The notes beneath the pieces are model-generated. The model ran no database searches. It saw only the letters and a list, made by a program, of their open reading frames with translations, and was not told the DNA's origin. DNA of 64,000 bases from Favolaschia claudopus (lineage: Eukaryota; Basidiomycota; Agaricomycetes; Agaricales; Mycenaceae). Every line of letters begins with the position of its first letter. The first letter of the stretch is position 1. The stretch is from contig JAWWNJ010000154.1 in NCBI GenBank assembly GCA_037176885.1, positions 186,001-250,000 of the forward strand, in the 5' to 3' direction. Below, piece by piece: positions 11,884 through 23,466 of the stretch. The position numbers and the translations under genes are program-made.

Positions 11884-13867
11884 CTACAAGACCATGTCTT
11901 CATAATGGATAGGAATACCCCAATTGAACAATTTTGCTAATAAATTTGAATCCACTTCCCGCTGTTTCGACTGCTCTCTCTGCTGAAGTTCGACCACTCT
12001 TTGTTTCTCGAGCCGGAGCTCCTTCTTGAGACGCGTATATTTGACCTTCAACTGATCAACCTCGGTTGGCGCAGTCGTCTGGACTGCTTGGTCCACAAGA
12101 ACCCCAGAATTGACCGAAATGGCACGCTGACGCGCCTTGCCTTTCCTCCTGATGTCAGTTCTGGGACCTGAATCCGGTACACCGTATCTCCTATCGTGAG
12201 GCGTCCACAGGATGCTCTGACGTTCAAATGGGGTAGAGCGTGTTCGCAGATGTTCAGTCGGTCCATGCCCTGCCCGCGGCAGGGGTTTGGGATCAAGGCT
12301 TTTGAAACTCTGAAGGTCGCGCGCAGGGAAAACCGTAAAGCCCAGCACTTCATCCGTGAGAGATGGAGAGTGAAAATGCAAAGGAGGAAGCTCATGAGGC
12401 GTGCCCTGTTCCCAATGAGGGTTGGACTGAGCCTGTACAGACGCTTCGGATGCGCCATCATCCTCTTCATATGCCGCATCCTCTCTGTGAACGCCTTGCA
12501 AACTGGTAGGTTCATTGGACAAAGGGCGTTCCGATATGCTAGGCGAACCTTCTGCGCCGCGTGCATTCGCGATTGCGATAGTCTCTAGGTTCAAAGGCGA
12601 TTCCATCGTGTGGGATGAAGGCTCAACATTACCGAAGAAGGAGTCGGGCGTGGAAGGGTCCGTGACGACCACCCATTCGGTCGGCAAGAAACGGTTGGTG
12701 TCCAACAGCAATGGGAGGGAGATATTATCGATTCTTAGAGAACTGAGCGGGGTCGTCGATGGATTGTCGTCAAGATATTCAAGTTCCGCATTGTCAGAGT
12801 GATCTCGCGATCTTTCAGCCGTGTCTTCGGCATCCAATGAGGATGCAGCAGGACGAATGAAGTTGGAGGTCAGACTCTCGCTTTCCCCATGACCGGAAAA
12901 TGGGGCCGAGTCGGCTATACTAGACGGCGTCTGTATCAGCTCGTCGTCAGTGTCCCGAGGCTGAGATGAATCGGATCCCGAGTCTGAATCGTTGGATGAA
13001 GGAACATCGGATGCCGGAGGAGTGGACGAGGCACGAGCAGTTGATGGGAAACCAACGGAAGTGACTGGATCCGGAGAAGAGCTCGTCGTATTGTGCTCGC
13101 CGTCTGGGACCGAGTTGTCTGAGGATGGTAGAGGGAGGTCTTGTCCGTCTCCTTTTTGACTGGAAGAAGAAGACGCTGATGACGATGAAGATGTCGCGCC
13201 TTGGGTATCCGGCTTGCCACCAATGGGAAGATCGGCCTGTATTTCGCCATTTTCTGACTTGATTACCGTGTCACTGGCGTCAATGATGACAGGAGGAGGG
13301 TGGTTCGATTGAAAGTCCCATTCCATGTCTGCGATGGAGGAAGCAGGAGAACTGCTCGACGAGACCTGAGAACTTGAGTGAAGACTATCCTTGATCTCGG
13401 GAAATACATTGCGGAGGGCTCGCCATCGCCTCTGCTCAGGGCTATCGAGAATGCGGCGAGGTGTTAATGTACTTCCGAGTTCATGCTGATCGGGATCAAG
13501 TCTGTGGTCATTCTCAATTTCTGCTGGAAAACCAAGATTCGAACGACCTACGTTTCGATTCCAAACTCAGGTGACATACGAACTCGCCAGGTATCTTTCT
13601 TCAAAGTGTTGCGAGGAGACGCAAGCAAACGGACTTCTTCAGCAAGGCTAGTAGGATCAAGTTCGACTATCTAAGATGCCAAGGTCAGGATAAGCAAAGA
13701 CACGGCGTGTGGATATATCATACCTCTGAATGTACGGTGTACGATCTGTGAGTGGAGTCCGCAAAGCGCGATGAACTTGTGGCGCCCTCCTCCGGCTCAA
13801 AACATTCGAGCGCATCCTTTTCGTCAGGCATCCAGGAGCCGCCTGGTATTCCGAGACAGAGAGACAT
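11884..13867 (-). CDS. Hypothetical Ser/Asp-rich protein with C-terminal coiled coil
   Basis: Three exons (13867-13724, 13670-13580, 13523-11884), about 624 residues. I do not recognise the family. The start ATG at 13867 opens MSLCLGIPGGSWMPDEKDALECFEPEEG; the introns have GTATG donors and TAG/CAG acceptors and keep the frame. Residues about 90-125 hold a basic/aromatic patch (TPRRILDSPEQRRWRALRNV). The middle is long, disordered and rich in Ser, Asp and Pro, including a poly-Ser tract. The last ~60 residues (VDQLKVKYTRLKKEL to QREVDSNLLAKLFNW) form a clear heptad-patterned coiled coil before a short tail, which suggests dimerisation or scaffold binding. Confidence 0.6.
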
Positions 13868-14448
13868 AGATATCAAGGATGCCGACTGCTTCCAGTGAGG
13901 ATATCGAGGCCCAGGGGCAGCGGTAGAAGAGGAAAGTCAAGCGGGGTGAGAGAGCGCCTACACCATTCAACAGATTTGGCGCTGTGTACGATAAAAGCAG
14001 TGGTAGGGCGTCTAAGCTAGGACTAGGCCAGACAAAACATCACACGAGAAGCCTTCCTCGAGGCCAAGCCCGCCACAATTTGCAGCAAATATAGCGATGT
14101 GTGTCCAACAAGGTTTGCACGGCGGTGGATTGGGGAAATTCGCCAACGGCAAGCGGGACAATTTATCAACCTCGACGATGGGCAGTCCATGATCGATCCC
14201 ATCTTCAAATGATTCTTCGGCAGCAAGAACGCAAAGGCGAGAGAGGATGAAGTTTGGAATTGAAAAATAGAGTTCGCGGTCACAGCTGTCACGCAGATGT
14301 CACAGGGCTCGTCCAAGGCCAGGTTCCAAACTGAGAGTGAGCTGGAGGTTCACGAGAACGTTCCACGATACACATGTTTTTTTGGGACTCGTGTAAATTT
14401 TCAACCCAAAATCATGCATCATGACCCGCACAAATTTCTACGTGGCAC
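13868..14448. other. Intergenic, about 580 bp
   Basis: Holds the presumed promoter of the coiled-coil gene and the 3' flank of the DUF7330-type gene. The open frame at 14023-14316 (minus) shows no recognisable feature. Confidence 0.5.
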
Positions 14449-15662
14449 TCAAAACCCCATCCACTCCCACCCCACCCTCCGCAACCCATCCCAATCTCTC
14501 TCCCTGCCTCCGCTAAACTGCACCCTCACCCTCCCCCGCTCAACCTTTACCTCCGCACGATCGCCCTCCCATCTTCCACTCCCCAGCGCCCCAATAAAAT
14601 ACATCCGCGAGGTGCTGTCTTCGCTGAGAATCGTCGCATGCAAATTGAGCGCCGCGGAAAGCGTTATGTGGTTGTTGAGGTCGCCTGCGGCGACGTGCAC
14701 AGTTAGCAGTCCGTGGAATGAGGGCGGGAGGTGGAGAGAGGTGAACCCGTTCTTGGAAAGAAGGGTTGCGCGGAAGGGAGGACGGCGGAGAGTTGCAGTG
14801 TGCTTCGGAGACGTTCGTTTCAATATGATATAGCTACGCATATGCAAAAAGAAAAACCTACGATTTTCGCTAGCACCGGAAACGTGTTGTCAACTCCACC
14901 ACAAATTTCAAAATGCAGCTCCGTGCGAGGAACAGCCGTCGAAAGGTTCGAGAGTGTAGGTTCGCGTTCGCCGACGAGATGCACATCCACATCGATCCCG
15001 CCATTCTCCACCTTCAACACCAGGTTCTTGCGAAGCGTCTCCCCGGGGTCAAGCGGCGACAGCAACGTCTCTGGAATCTGCAAAAAGGGATCCACCGCAA
15101 ACCTTCCCCGTATCGACGCCCCTCGCGAAGACGAAAGCGAAAACGCAATGCGTTTGTGCGTTTTGCGGTATAGAGAGACATAGTTGGTTGGGTTTAATTT
15201 CCGCGGTGCACCACCACCAATTTGCTGCTGGGATGACAATGCCGAGGACGATGCAGCAGGGGTGGCGTTGGAGAGACGCCGGAGGAGGGGCGCGGCGGTT
15301 TCGAATTTGTGGTCTGGAAAGGTGGAAATGCGGGCCTCGGAGGAAGCTGGGTGGGCTGGAGGTGGACGGAGTTGGGGAAAGGGGAGAGGATATGGGTGGC
15401 CGGGATAGCAATGATTTAGAGCTGTCGTTGAGGAAGGAATGCTGTCGTGAGGAGAAGACTCTGCATTTTGAGCGGGGTCTTCTTGGGCGTTTGTTGAATC
15501 GTCCGGTGGCTGCTGCTCAACCGCCGTAGCCTCTGGAGCTGCAAGATGGGAGGAATGGCTTTGCGCAGAGACCAAGTCTTCTTCCGAAGCGGGAGGGGAT
15601 GGCGAATGGCAAGACGAAGCATCTCCATTGAACGAGTAGTTTGGAGGGGGGATGGTCTCCAT
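14449..15662 (-). CDS. DUF7330-type hypothetical protein
   Basis: Two exons (15662-14862 and 14802-14449), 384 residues. The first 130 residues are disordered and Ser/Pro-rich. From about residue 155 the protein follows the basidiomycete DUF7330 pattern: PTNYVSLYRKT, GRFAVDPFLQIP, VENGGIDVDVHLVGE, TELHFEICGG, then PPFRATLLSKNGFTSLHLP, then SFHGLLTVHV, and a final GDRAEVKVERGRVRVQF. The repeated short beta-strand plus Asn-Gly turns resemble an adhesin-like beta-helix or beta-sandwich. The splice site at 14861/14802 is what joins AKI to HTATLRRPPF. No signal peptide or membrane span is visible. Function unknown. Confidence 0.72.
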
Positions 15663-16470
15663 GTCGAAGAAGCGCAGTACAAGTCAAGTCAAAGCTCTGA
15701 AGCAAAGAGCTATGGAGGATGAAGCACGAGGCTAATCGAGGAAGGGTCGATTACGTTTAATTTTGACGCACGAAAGCTCTAATGCGACTTCATGCTGTTA
15801 CATGTTCTATTCGGCTGGGGCGGAGCGGAAGGTATTAATAATGCAGCCGCGCGCCACTTCGTCGCTGCGCATCATTACTATCCTTTGAAGTTGTTTCGGA
15901 ATTCAACAAGTTGCAGCAGTGTCAAAGCAGGCGCTCTGCAGGAGCGGATTCAGACGCAGGGTGTGCATTCGAGCAAGGCGTAGCGAGACACGAGGTAACA
16001 GTTTGTCAAGCTTCGGGACGATAGGTGGCAGCATGCAGAGCTTCAAATTGAGTTCTATTGAGAAAATTCAGCTGGTGGGGAGGAATCGTGGACCGTGGCG
16101 CCACTGGCGCGTTCATCAATGTAGCCCAGTTTTCCGGACATTAGTACCGCGCAAATAAGTCATACTTTCTTGAAGAGAGCTCAAGAAACTGTGTACGCGG
16201 AGAGTTTGAAAGTCTTTTGTTTACACCTGTAGCTTTTTTGCCGAATTTGGATTGCATCGGCGCACCGGTCCGGCGAGCTTTTGGTCCAACTTTTGAACGC
16301 CATACCGCGGTGCTCTTCCTTGGTACGTTACATCTGATACACTCATATACATGTATTTCGTGAGGATTGGTTAGTACAACATTATACGTCTGGGGTTAAT
16401 CTACATATACTGTACACAAGTACTCCCTTCCAGAATTAGTTCTGGGGCTCCAGAAACCTCAGATAGATCC
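15663..16470. other. Intergenic, about 800 bp
   Basis: Upstream of the DUF7330-type gene and downstream of the wax-synthase-like gene. Small plus-strand ORFs at 15792-16158 show no family features. Nothing else seen. Confidence 0.5.
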
Positions 16471-17964
16471 TCAGACAGATCTCCCAAGTGATCGCCGTAC
16501 AATATCGACGATGATGCGAGTAGGACTTATTAGTGGGGGTATGACCATCGCACCACCAAGACCCCGAACGTGCCAGGCATTTGCTAGCGGGGAAGAACTA
16601 TCAGCATCGCGAGAGAGAAAAACGCGCGAAAGAAACTCACTCATAGGTTGCGCACAGATGAACATGACAAAATAGACCCACAACCTTCCAATGGTACCTC
16701 CCACCCTCTTCCCCGTAACCTGCCGCCACACCCGTTCACCAACAAGCAAGAGGCCCTGCGAGGCGAAGAAGACCGTCACGGTATGATCAAGACCGCGGCC
16801 TAAAGTGTATATCGAGCACTCGTGGAACAACCCGCTGGCGACGAACGTCCCGAGCAGCATACCGAGGTCGCCCGCGAGCCATCGCCCGGGATACCCACCG
16901 AAAACGAGGAACGTATTGCGGAGAAGCTGGTGCCAGCTCCGCGCCCAAAGCATATGCATGCTCGTTGCACTCCATGGATGATCTGTGACAGGCGGCCACG
17001 ACGAAGGAAGGCTATCGAGCAGCCCGACAGCAATCAGCGTGAACAAATCGTACACCATCCCAAAGCCCGCGAGGAGCGCTGTGCCCGTGAACATATGAAT
17101 TGTCGTTGAGACGGGGTATCGCAAGATCGGATGGAGAGTGGGGTAGAACATGGTACCGCCGGTGGGGAGGCCGACGCCGGGGAATAGTTTGAGCAGGGAT
17201 TCGAAGAAGTCGAGGAGGAGGAAGTTTTGGATGAAGGAGATGAGGGTGGCGCGGAGGAAGGCGCCGCGTTCAAGTGGGCGGTTGGGGGCGGGGATGTATG
17301 TCCCTTGGGCGAATTTCCAGCGGAGGCCGCGCATCGTGTGTATTAGTTCGAACGCGTCGTATAGCCAGGAAGGAATGAAATGGACGACGGCTTGCGTTTC
17401 TGAGAATTCCGTGGGCTGGGCGTGTCCATTGGTAGATGGTACAGAGCCATTAGAAATGGGTGGAGAGCCTTTGATAGGTTCTTTGCCTTTCGAAAGGCCC
17501 GGTTCGCGTTCACCGATCTTGAGCATACCCTCTTTGGTAAACGTGTATTCTAAGGATTTGGCAAGCACGACTTCGGCTAGTAGTGCTATTGCCCAGTTAT
17601 ATACATTGAGCTCTAAGCCGCAAATGGTCAGATGAAGGAGAAAATGAGAGGCACACGACTTACCTGGTATTGTCCATCGAAAGCGGAATCCGGCAGTGAG
17701 TGTCGCGATGATGACAGTGGGCAGGAAGAGAAGCCGGATTAGGTAGGTCCCTGGTCGTCGGGCGAGATATGCGAGAAATACAAAGGGTACAAAGCATGAA
17801 AGCAGGACTGGAGCGTTGGAGAAAGTGAGTGGTATGCGATTATGAGGTTTGGGGATGACGGCGTGGAATGCACGCGTTGAGCATATGGATATCCTGTGGG
17901 ATGTTAGAGCGACGTGGGGGCTGCGATATGGATAGATGTACTCTTGCCAGAGAGTGTGTTTCAT
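16471..17964 (-). CDS. Wax-synthase-domain membrane acyltransferase (MBOAT-like)
   Basis: A polytopic membrane protein of the fungal wax synthase-like family (as in Tri7/AtmF-type acyltransferases), likely in ER membranes. Motifs: FRFRWTIP; then LLLDFFESLLKLFPGVG; then the catalytic-type LWARSWHQLLRNTF (family pattern FWxxxWHQ); then FVASGLFHECS with the conserved His; then a run of helices to the end. I count about seven to eight hydrophobic helices. At least two and probably three introns are present: 48 nt near 17941-17894, 51 nt near 17663-17613 and 57 nt near 16634-16578. All are multiples of three and stop-free, so the frame reads straight through. Removing them gives about 445 residues. 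An in-frame ATG at 18036 could extend the N-terminus; ATG 17964 was preferred. Acyl donor and acceptor are unknown. Confidence 0.75.
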   Translation of the reverse strand: MKHTLWQEYIYPYRSPHVALTSHRISICSTRAFHAVIPKPHNRIPLTFSNAPVLLSCFVPFVFLAYLARRPGTYLIRLLFLPTVIIATLTAGFRFRWTIPGKSCASHFLLHLTICGLELNVYNWAIALLAEVVLAKSLEYTFTKEGMLKIGEREPGLSKGKEPIKGSPPISNGSVPSTNGHAQPTEFSETQAVVHFIPSWLYDAFELIHTMRGLRWKFAQGTYIPAPNRPLERGAFLRATLISFIQNFLLLDFFESLLKLFPGVGLPTGGTMFYPTLHPILRYPVSTTIHMFTGTALLAGFGMVYDLFTLIAVGLLDSLPSSWPPVTDHPWSATSMHMLWARSWHQLLRNTFLVFGGYPGRWLAGDLGMLLGTFVASGLFHECSIYTLGRGLDHTVTVFFASQGLLLVGERVWRQVTGKRVGGTIGRLWVYFVMFICAQPMSEFLSRVFLSRDADSSSPLANAWHVRGLGGAMVIPPLISPTRIIVDIVRRSLGRSV

Positions 17965-18365
17965 GGAGGAAAGAGAGAGCACGCGTCGGCGAGGCGGATG
18001 CGGACCATGTAAATACGCGGTTATCCGATGACACACTCACCCAACCGTCACTTCGCCGCGGCCTGCCCGAAATTGACCGATGCCGGCTTTCGCCGCAACT
18101 TGCTCAACGCAGTCATCTGGTGGCTCGTAACCCAACCTTTCACTACGCCACGCATACATCTTATCCGAGCAACGACGCATCGTAAATTTGCTGTTTCGTC
18201 GGGCTGCTGAGCAAGCTCTTGGCACAGGACGACATACAACTCGACCCCGACGGACGCAGGCTTTGGCCGCTCCTGCTTTCTGCGGAATAAGCAATTCTCA
18301 GGAGTCAACGTCGACCCAAACCAGAGAGCCAGAACACCCTCATTGCCATTCGAATCGTCGGTTGG

Positions 18366-19579
18366 ATGCTCATCGATTTTCGAATCTACAACATGAGCGC
18401 TGCATACGTTGGTCTGCGGCCCGGGGATGCCACATGCGAATGTTTGAATGTGGACGTGCAACCGGGCCACCCATCAGAGGTCGCTAAACAATACCAAAAG
18501 GTCGTTGAACTTGGGCTGCTAATCCGGGATTTCTTGATGCGGGGTTGTACGTGTGCATTTCTTTACCGTAGCAGTGGGAGCCATTACATTTCAGCTTAGT
18601 TCGTTCGGTGACCGATCCCACGCTGGAGTCAATGTCGGATGCCTCTCGGCCGTCATTTGAGCAGCGGAAGGCGAATTTCCTCACACGCCTGAAAGATGAG
18701 AAAGCCAGTGGAGAAGCCCCCGGGGAGAACGCACGCAGAGGCGAAAGACGACGTATGTTAGAGCTCCCTCTCTGATCACGATTCTGACACATCGTTCGAT
18801 ACCCTGCTGCTCAGGCTCTTTTTCGCGATGGATATCGCTGTGTTGTTACAGGTCGATATGATAAGTATTCCTATCAGACCATTCCTGAAGTGAAGGCGGA
18901 AGTAAACTCAAAGTCGGCCACCATTGTCGACACTCAACTCATATATTTTCTGGTGCAACTCAAAATGCAAGTTCCAATCACTGCGCCTTATTGCTTCAAC
19001 TCATTAAACGACTGGATTTTCAGGACCAGGAATACACGGCAGGAGCTCTTGACTTGCTCAAAATGTCTGGTATGGACTCGTTGGCCGAAAAGCTTCTGGG
19101 GCCGCAAGTCATGTTCAACGTAATGACCCTCCACCCCTCTCTCCTCTGGGACTGGGAAGATCTCATGTTCTGGTTTGAGCCAGTCCCTGGACAGGTATCA
19201 TGAATTCCCCAAACCTTTCAAATGAATGATTCTGAGCGCCTGATCGACTATACTATACTTAGGAACACACCTACAAGCTTATACCAAGAGACCCTGACAG
19301 TTGGCTGCGCTCTGAGCCCCCAAGGCCGCAGCAAATCACATTCCGCGTCGATCCTAGAGCAGCCCAGTACTGCGAAGACAACCAGATGGATCCGAAAGAG
19401 ATTGAACTACCACACCCAACCTTGCTGGCCTTGCGGGCTGCATGCACCCGCGTTGCCAACATGTCCGGTATGGTGTTTGTGCAGTAGCTCTTGTATCATG
19501 TACCGTACTATCTTTTGTCGCTCCATCATTAGTCTTCCCGTGTTTGCCTGAGGGTCGACCACTTGGAAACTCAGCATAA
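18366..19579 (+). pseudogene. Decayed HNH-endonuclease-like gene of the Agaricomycete type
   Basis: The pieces follow the order of fungal HNH_2-domain proteins. These are a leader (MSAAYVGLRPGD), ALFRDGYRCVVTGRYDKY near 18812, TAGALDLLKMSGMDSLAEKLLG near 19040, then FNVMTL, FWFEPVPGQ|EHTYKL, ITFRVDPRAAQYCE and LLALRAACTRVANMS. Several GT/AG introns are needed. Two problems argue for decay. The segment that should read (C)AHI after VDTQ is out of frame and has Tyr where the first catalytic His should stand. The usual LHxxFDxL stretch reads LLWDWEDL, without its His. The ending VFPCLPEGRPLGNSA is also shorter than family members. It could still be an expressed, catalytically dead protein. Boundaries are approximate. 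Confidence 0.5.
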
Positions 19580-20214
19580 CACGAGTATAACATCGATCTG
19601 AAGCGATTGCTGAACGTCCTCCCGTCGAAAAACCCCAGGTTGAGTCTTAGTACAATAATGCAACTTCAAGTCTATCGTCCAGACAATGCACTGATGCTGG
19701 TAATACGTACCGTAGAGTAAAATAATTAAATATGCGAAAGCGATATGAGTGATAACGAGGGTTCGGTCGATGAAGAAAGAAAAAAGAAAAAAAATGAGTG
19801 CTAGTAATACGAGGGTCCATTGTGCAGTTTCGAGTCCATGAACGCTTGCTCTCTTCAATGCTTCCATGCGTGCGTGTGTGATGTGTATATGTAGTTTATG
19901 CGAGATGCGGAAAGAGATGCTGTATCGTTTCAAATCGTAAACAGACGGACGAGGTATGCGGACGGACGGCGAGGTCGAAGTGTATACGGGATTATCGGTG
20001 AACCCACGAAGGACGAAGGGGCACGCAGGCGCGTTGGTCATAAATATTTGCCAGAAACCCAACCAGAGAGCGTGAAAGAATGTCTTGCGCCTGCCTTGTA
20101 ACCTCCTCTTCCGTCCTCTCCTGAAGGACAACATTAGCATTTGTTGAAGGAGAAAAAAATTACACCCACCTACTTTCTGGAAATTGGAAGGAGAAGGAAA
20201 GAGAAAGCCTTCCA
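19580..20214. other. Intergenic / 3' flank, about 630 bp
   Basis: A minus-strand open frame (19571-20236) overlaps most of this stretch. It has one hydrophobic run (about residues 135-165) but no ATG context, family match or intron logic, so I did not call it. It lies downstream of two convergent genes. Confidence 0.4.
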
Positions 20215-22864
20215 TCACCCCCAAAAAGCCCACCACTTCTTCTTCTTCTCCCTCCCCACACTCTCCCCAGGCGGCGGCGGCGGCACAATAGGCACAACCC
20301 CACCCCCACCCGGCAACTCCCTCAAATCAGGACTACTCCTCCCAACCTCCTTCCCCTTCTTCGCCGCATAAACCTTACTCTGCCCCTCCCCCGGTCCATC
20401 CTCCTCTTTCACCTTCAACCTAACATCCCCCTCCCCCCTCCCACCAAAAAACATCTTACTCCTCCTCCCCCACGTCTTCCCCTTATCCTTCTCTTTCCCA
20501 TTCTCTTTGTCACTCCCATTCGCATATGTCTGTGTCTGCGCATGGGCATCGCCAACCTCAATCCCACCCCCAGGAGCACTATCCACCCTCCTCCGTTGCG
20601 AACTGCTCGAAGGCGTCATACTCGCGCGTCTCTGCACCTTCTCCTGCTGCTGCAAATACCCGCCATAACTCTGACTGTTCCTCCTCAACTTCGCGGGAAC
20701 CCTCTGCTGCTGCTGCGGAGGGGCAACAACACCAGGACTCGGCGCCGATGTTGAGAGCATCCTCGCGTGCGTCTGGACTTGAATATGTTGTTGCGCTGGC
20801 GGCGCTTGCGTTTGCGGTGGTCCATGCCCAGAAGCCGACATCGATTTCGACGGCATCCTCGCATGACCCTGCTCAGCGTTCGTCTTCGCATGTCTATATT
20901 CAGAGGAAGTCGAGCTCGTCGTCCGCCTATGCTGCAACTGCGTTGACGGTGGCCGCGGCGTCTGTGTCTGCGACGATGATGATGACGACGCTTGTGCTTG
21001 TACTTGGGCCCCCAACTCGCCCTCGCCCTCATCCCCCTCCCCACTCCCACTCCGACTCTCAGGCGGCGTCGGCAACCCACCCTGCCACCCCTCCCTTACC
21101 TCCTCATGCCCCTCCCCTTCCTTATCTTTATCAAACCCAAACCCAAACCCATCCTGTTCATCCTCTTTACCACGCACCACCCCGGCAACCCAGGCCCCCC
21201 TCCCTTTCCCCTTGCCTGCCTCCGCCTCCAACGCCCCCACAAGCAAACTCTCCACCTCCCCAAACGCCCTCTCCCCCATCACATACGCCTTCGCCTTCCC
21301 CCCCTCCCCGCCCGCACCAATCGACCCCAAAAATGCCGACAGCGCCCCCACCAACCGCGGACTCCGATAACTCGCCGGCAACACATGCACGATGTGCGCT
21401 CTCACTCTCAGCCTCCTCCTTATCGTGTTCTCATTTCCATCGCTGTTATCGACGCCCCGTAAACTCGCTGGCTGCGACCGACTTTTACTGGTGGCATTCC
21501 CACCGCCAAAAATCGAAAACCGCCGCTTGCCAGCCGAATTTGAGTTGACGCTGCCCGGCGTTCCGGGGCGGCTGCTAAACCCGTGCGTCTGCGCGGTAGG
21601 GGAACCGGGGGCCGAGCTCCAATCGAAATGGGCTCCGCTCGGCTCGGAATACGAGTGGGGCGTGGATGCGCCAGATCCTGGACGCGAATAAGGGTCGTAT
21701 CCGTCGTTAGAGGAGTTGTTGAAGTTGTAGGTGGAATAGGTTGAGCTTCGCGAGCTGTTTGAGGGCAATGAGTCGTGATGAAAAAACATCAAATGGAGAA
21801 AAGTAGCCGTAAACGGAAGTTGTCCGCGATTCAAAGAGGGTGCGGAGCAGCCCCAGGTAACGCTCAAATATAGGACCCCAGTCCAAAATAGAGGAGAGAA
21901 AAACGCACCCGAAGTACGCCGGGCCGGACAAGAAGCCTCCAGCAAGGGTGCTGACGAGGACCACCTGTTTGAGTACGGCTTTTTCTTGTTGGGCAGCAGG
22001 CAGAAAAGAGACGAGGGCATCAAACGGGCGACTATTATCGTGTACCTCGCGTAGTTTCTTTGTACTCCCTGTACTGAAAGCCGAAGAGACACTACCTCTT
22101 CTGCTTCTTGTGTTGGATTTGAAGGATAAAGCAAGCGAAGAAGACGAGGCGCGTTTGGCGGATAGGGAGACAGACGGTGGACGTGGTTCGGGAGGGCCGA
22201 GGCGCGAGCGACGGCGAGCGGGCCCTAGACCGCTGCCGTTACTGCTAGAGCTTTGGTTTGGAGTTAGTACGGGTGTTGGAAGTAAGTCACTCGTTAGGGG
22301 CTGAGGAACCGAGAAGGCGGGGTCGTCATCGGCCGGGTTCTGAGCGAGCTGGAGAATTGGTGCGTCGACCACAGCGGATGCACGCCAGGAGCGTGCGACG
22401 GCGGCTGCAGCGTCAAGAATAGAGACGAGTGAGAGGGCGAAAGTGGGTGCGCCAGGTACGAGCGGTGCGCGAAGGCGGAGAATGCGGAGGGCGGGGTGTG
22501 CGCCGGTAGAGTAGGCTGGTCTCCCAATAGCATTGATGAGGGCGGAGAGTGGAGGCGGGGCGTGTGTTACGAGGAGAATGAGAGAATGAGCGAAGGTGGG
22601 TGAGCGGAGGAGGGGAGACAGCACGTGGGGAGTGGGTGCGCCGAGGACGAGGATGACTGCGGGGTATTTGGAGAAGGAGTTTGCGAGGGCGGGGAGGTCG
22701 TGAGCGGCGAGCCAGGGCGCGTCGGGGTCAATGTCGTCAGTCACGGCATGTGTGCCTGGTGTTTCTGCAGGGCCAAACGGATCGAGCGGGAGACGGGGCC
22801 GGAATACGTCGGAGGGCGTCTGCCGTCGCGGCGGCGAGGGAGTGGTCGACGGTGGGTGCAGCAT
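20215..22864 (-). CDS. Hypothetical protein, folded N-terminal half and low-complexity basic C-terminal half
   Basis: Two exons (22864-21909 and 21754-20215), 831 residues; family not recognised. Residues about 45-160 look like an alpha/beta domain (PALANSFSKYPAVILVLGAP, HSLILLVTHAPPPLSALINAIG). A second hydrophobic, ordered patch (AVLKQVVLVSTLAGGFLSGPAYFG) sits around residue 305. The C-terminal half is disordered, rich in Ser, Gly, Gln, Lys and Glu, with poly-Ser, QQQQ and GEGEGE tracts. It ends in a basic-aromatic tail, GREKKKKWWAFWG, which could be a membrane-touching or peptide-recognition tail (inference). Because of the biased composition, the coding strand is strongly purine-rich over about 20.2-21.4 kb. 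The 154-nt intron is longer than its neighbours. Confidence 0.6.
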
Positions 22865-23466
22865 TGAAGACGACGTGAACGTGGAAGAGAAAGAGGCAGG
22901 TTCACTTGGAAGCCAAGCGAAATATTAAGAGCACATTATTACATCATAGCGTCTGTCTGATCGATACCCGTCTCTTCCCCTCACCGCCACTTGCGTCGCT
23001 ACTGACCGCACTCTTGGCGCTCGAAGCCTCGAACCTCAACATCCTACACAACCTCCACCAACCTCCACCGTCGTTTTCAGTCTTTCTCCACTGTTTTTCA
23101 CCAGTCCACACCCCCATCCGATATTCGGCTCCTTGCCCGAGTCTCGTTAATTTCTGACACCCAAATTGCCAACACTTCCCATTTCAATTTCTTTCTCGTC
23201 CACACACCGCTCTCCACGCTGTATCTCCTCAACTCTCGCCCAATTACATACATCCCCTTCTCGCCCGGACTCCAATTGTGCTATATCCCTGCGATTCTCC
23301 GTCACCGTCGTGTAACTCGTGTTCTAAATCCTATCTTCCTCTTAACCTGCCGGCATCCTCTCAAACGTTCCATGCATGCTCTCCACCCTTGAACCCACGC
23401 CCGTCGCCCAAAGGCACGGTACGCTGTATACACCCCGACCCAGACACGGACTCTATACATCATACA
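22865..23466. other. Divergent intergenic region, about 600 bp
   Basis: Lies between the start codons of the 20.2-22.9 kb gene (minus) and the 23.5 kb ORF (plus). It is pyrimidine-rich on the plus strand (runs of CTCC/TTCC), as is common in basidiomycete promoters and 5' UTRs. No other element seen. Confidence 0.45.

Noticed and set aside
20526..21548. Plus-strand 340-codon Pro/Ser/His-rich frame
   Set aside because: Pure composition effect opposite the purine-rich coding strand of the 20.2-22.9 kb gene; no start context or homology.
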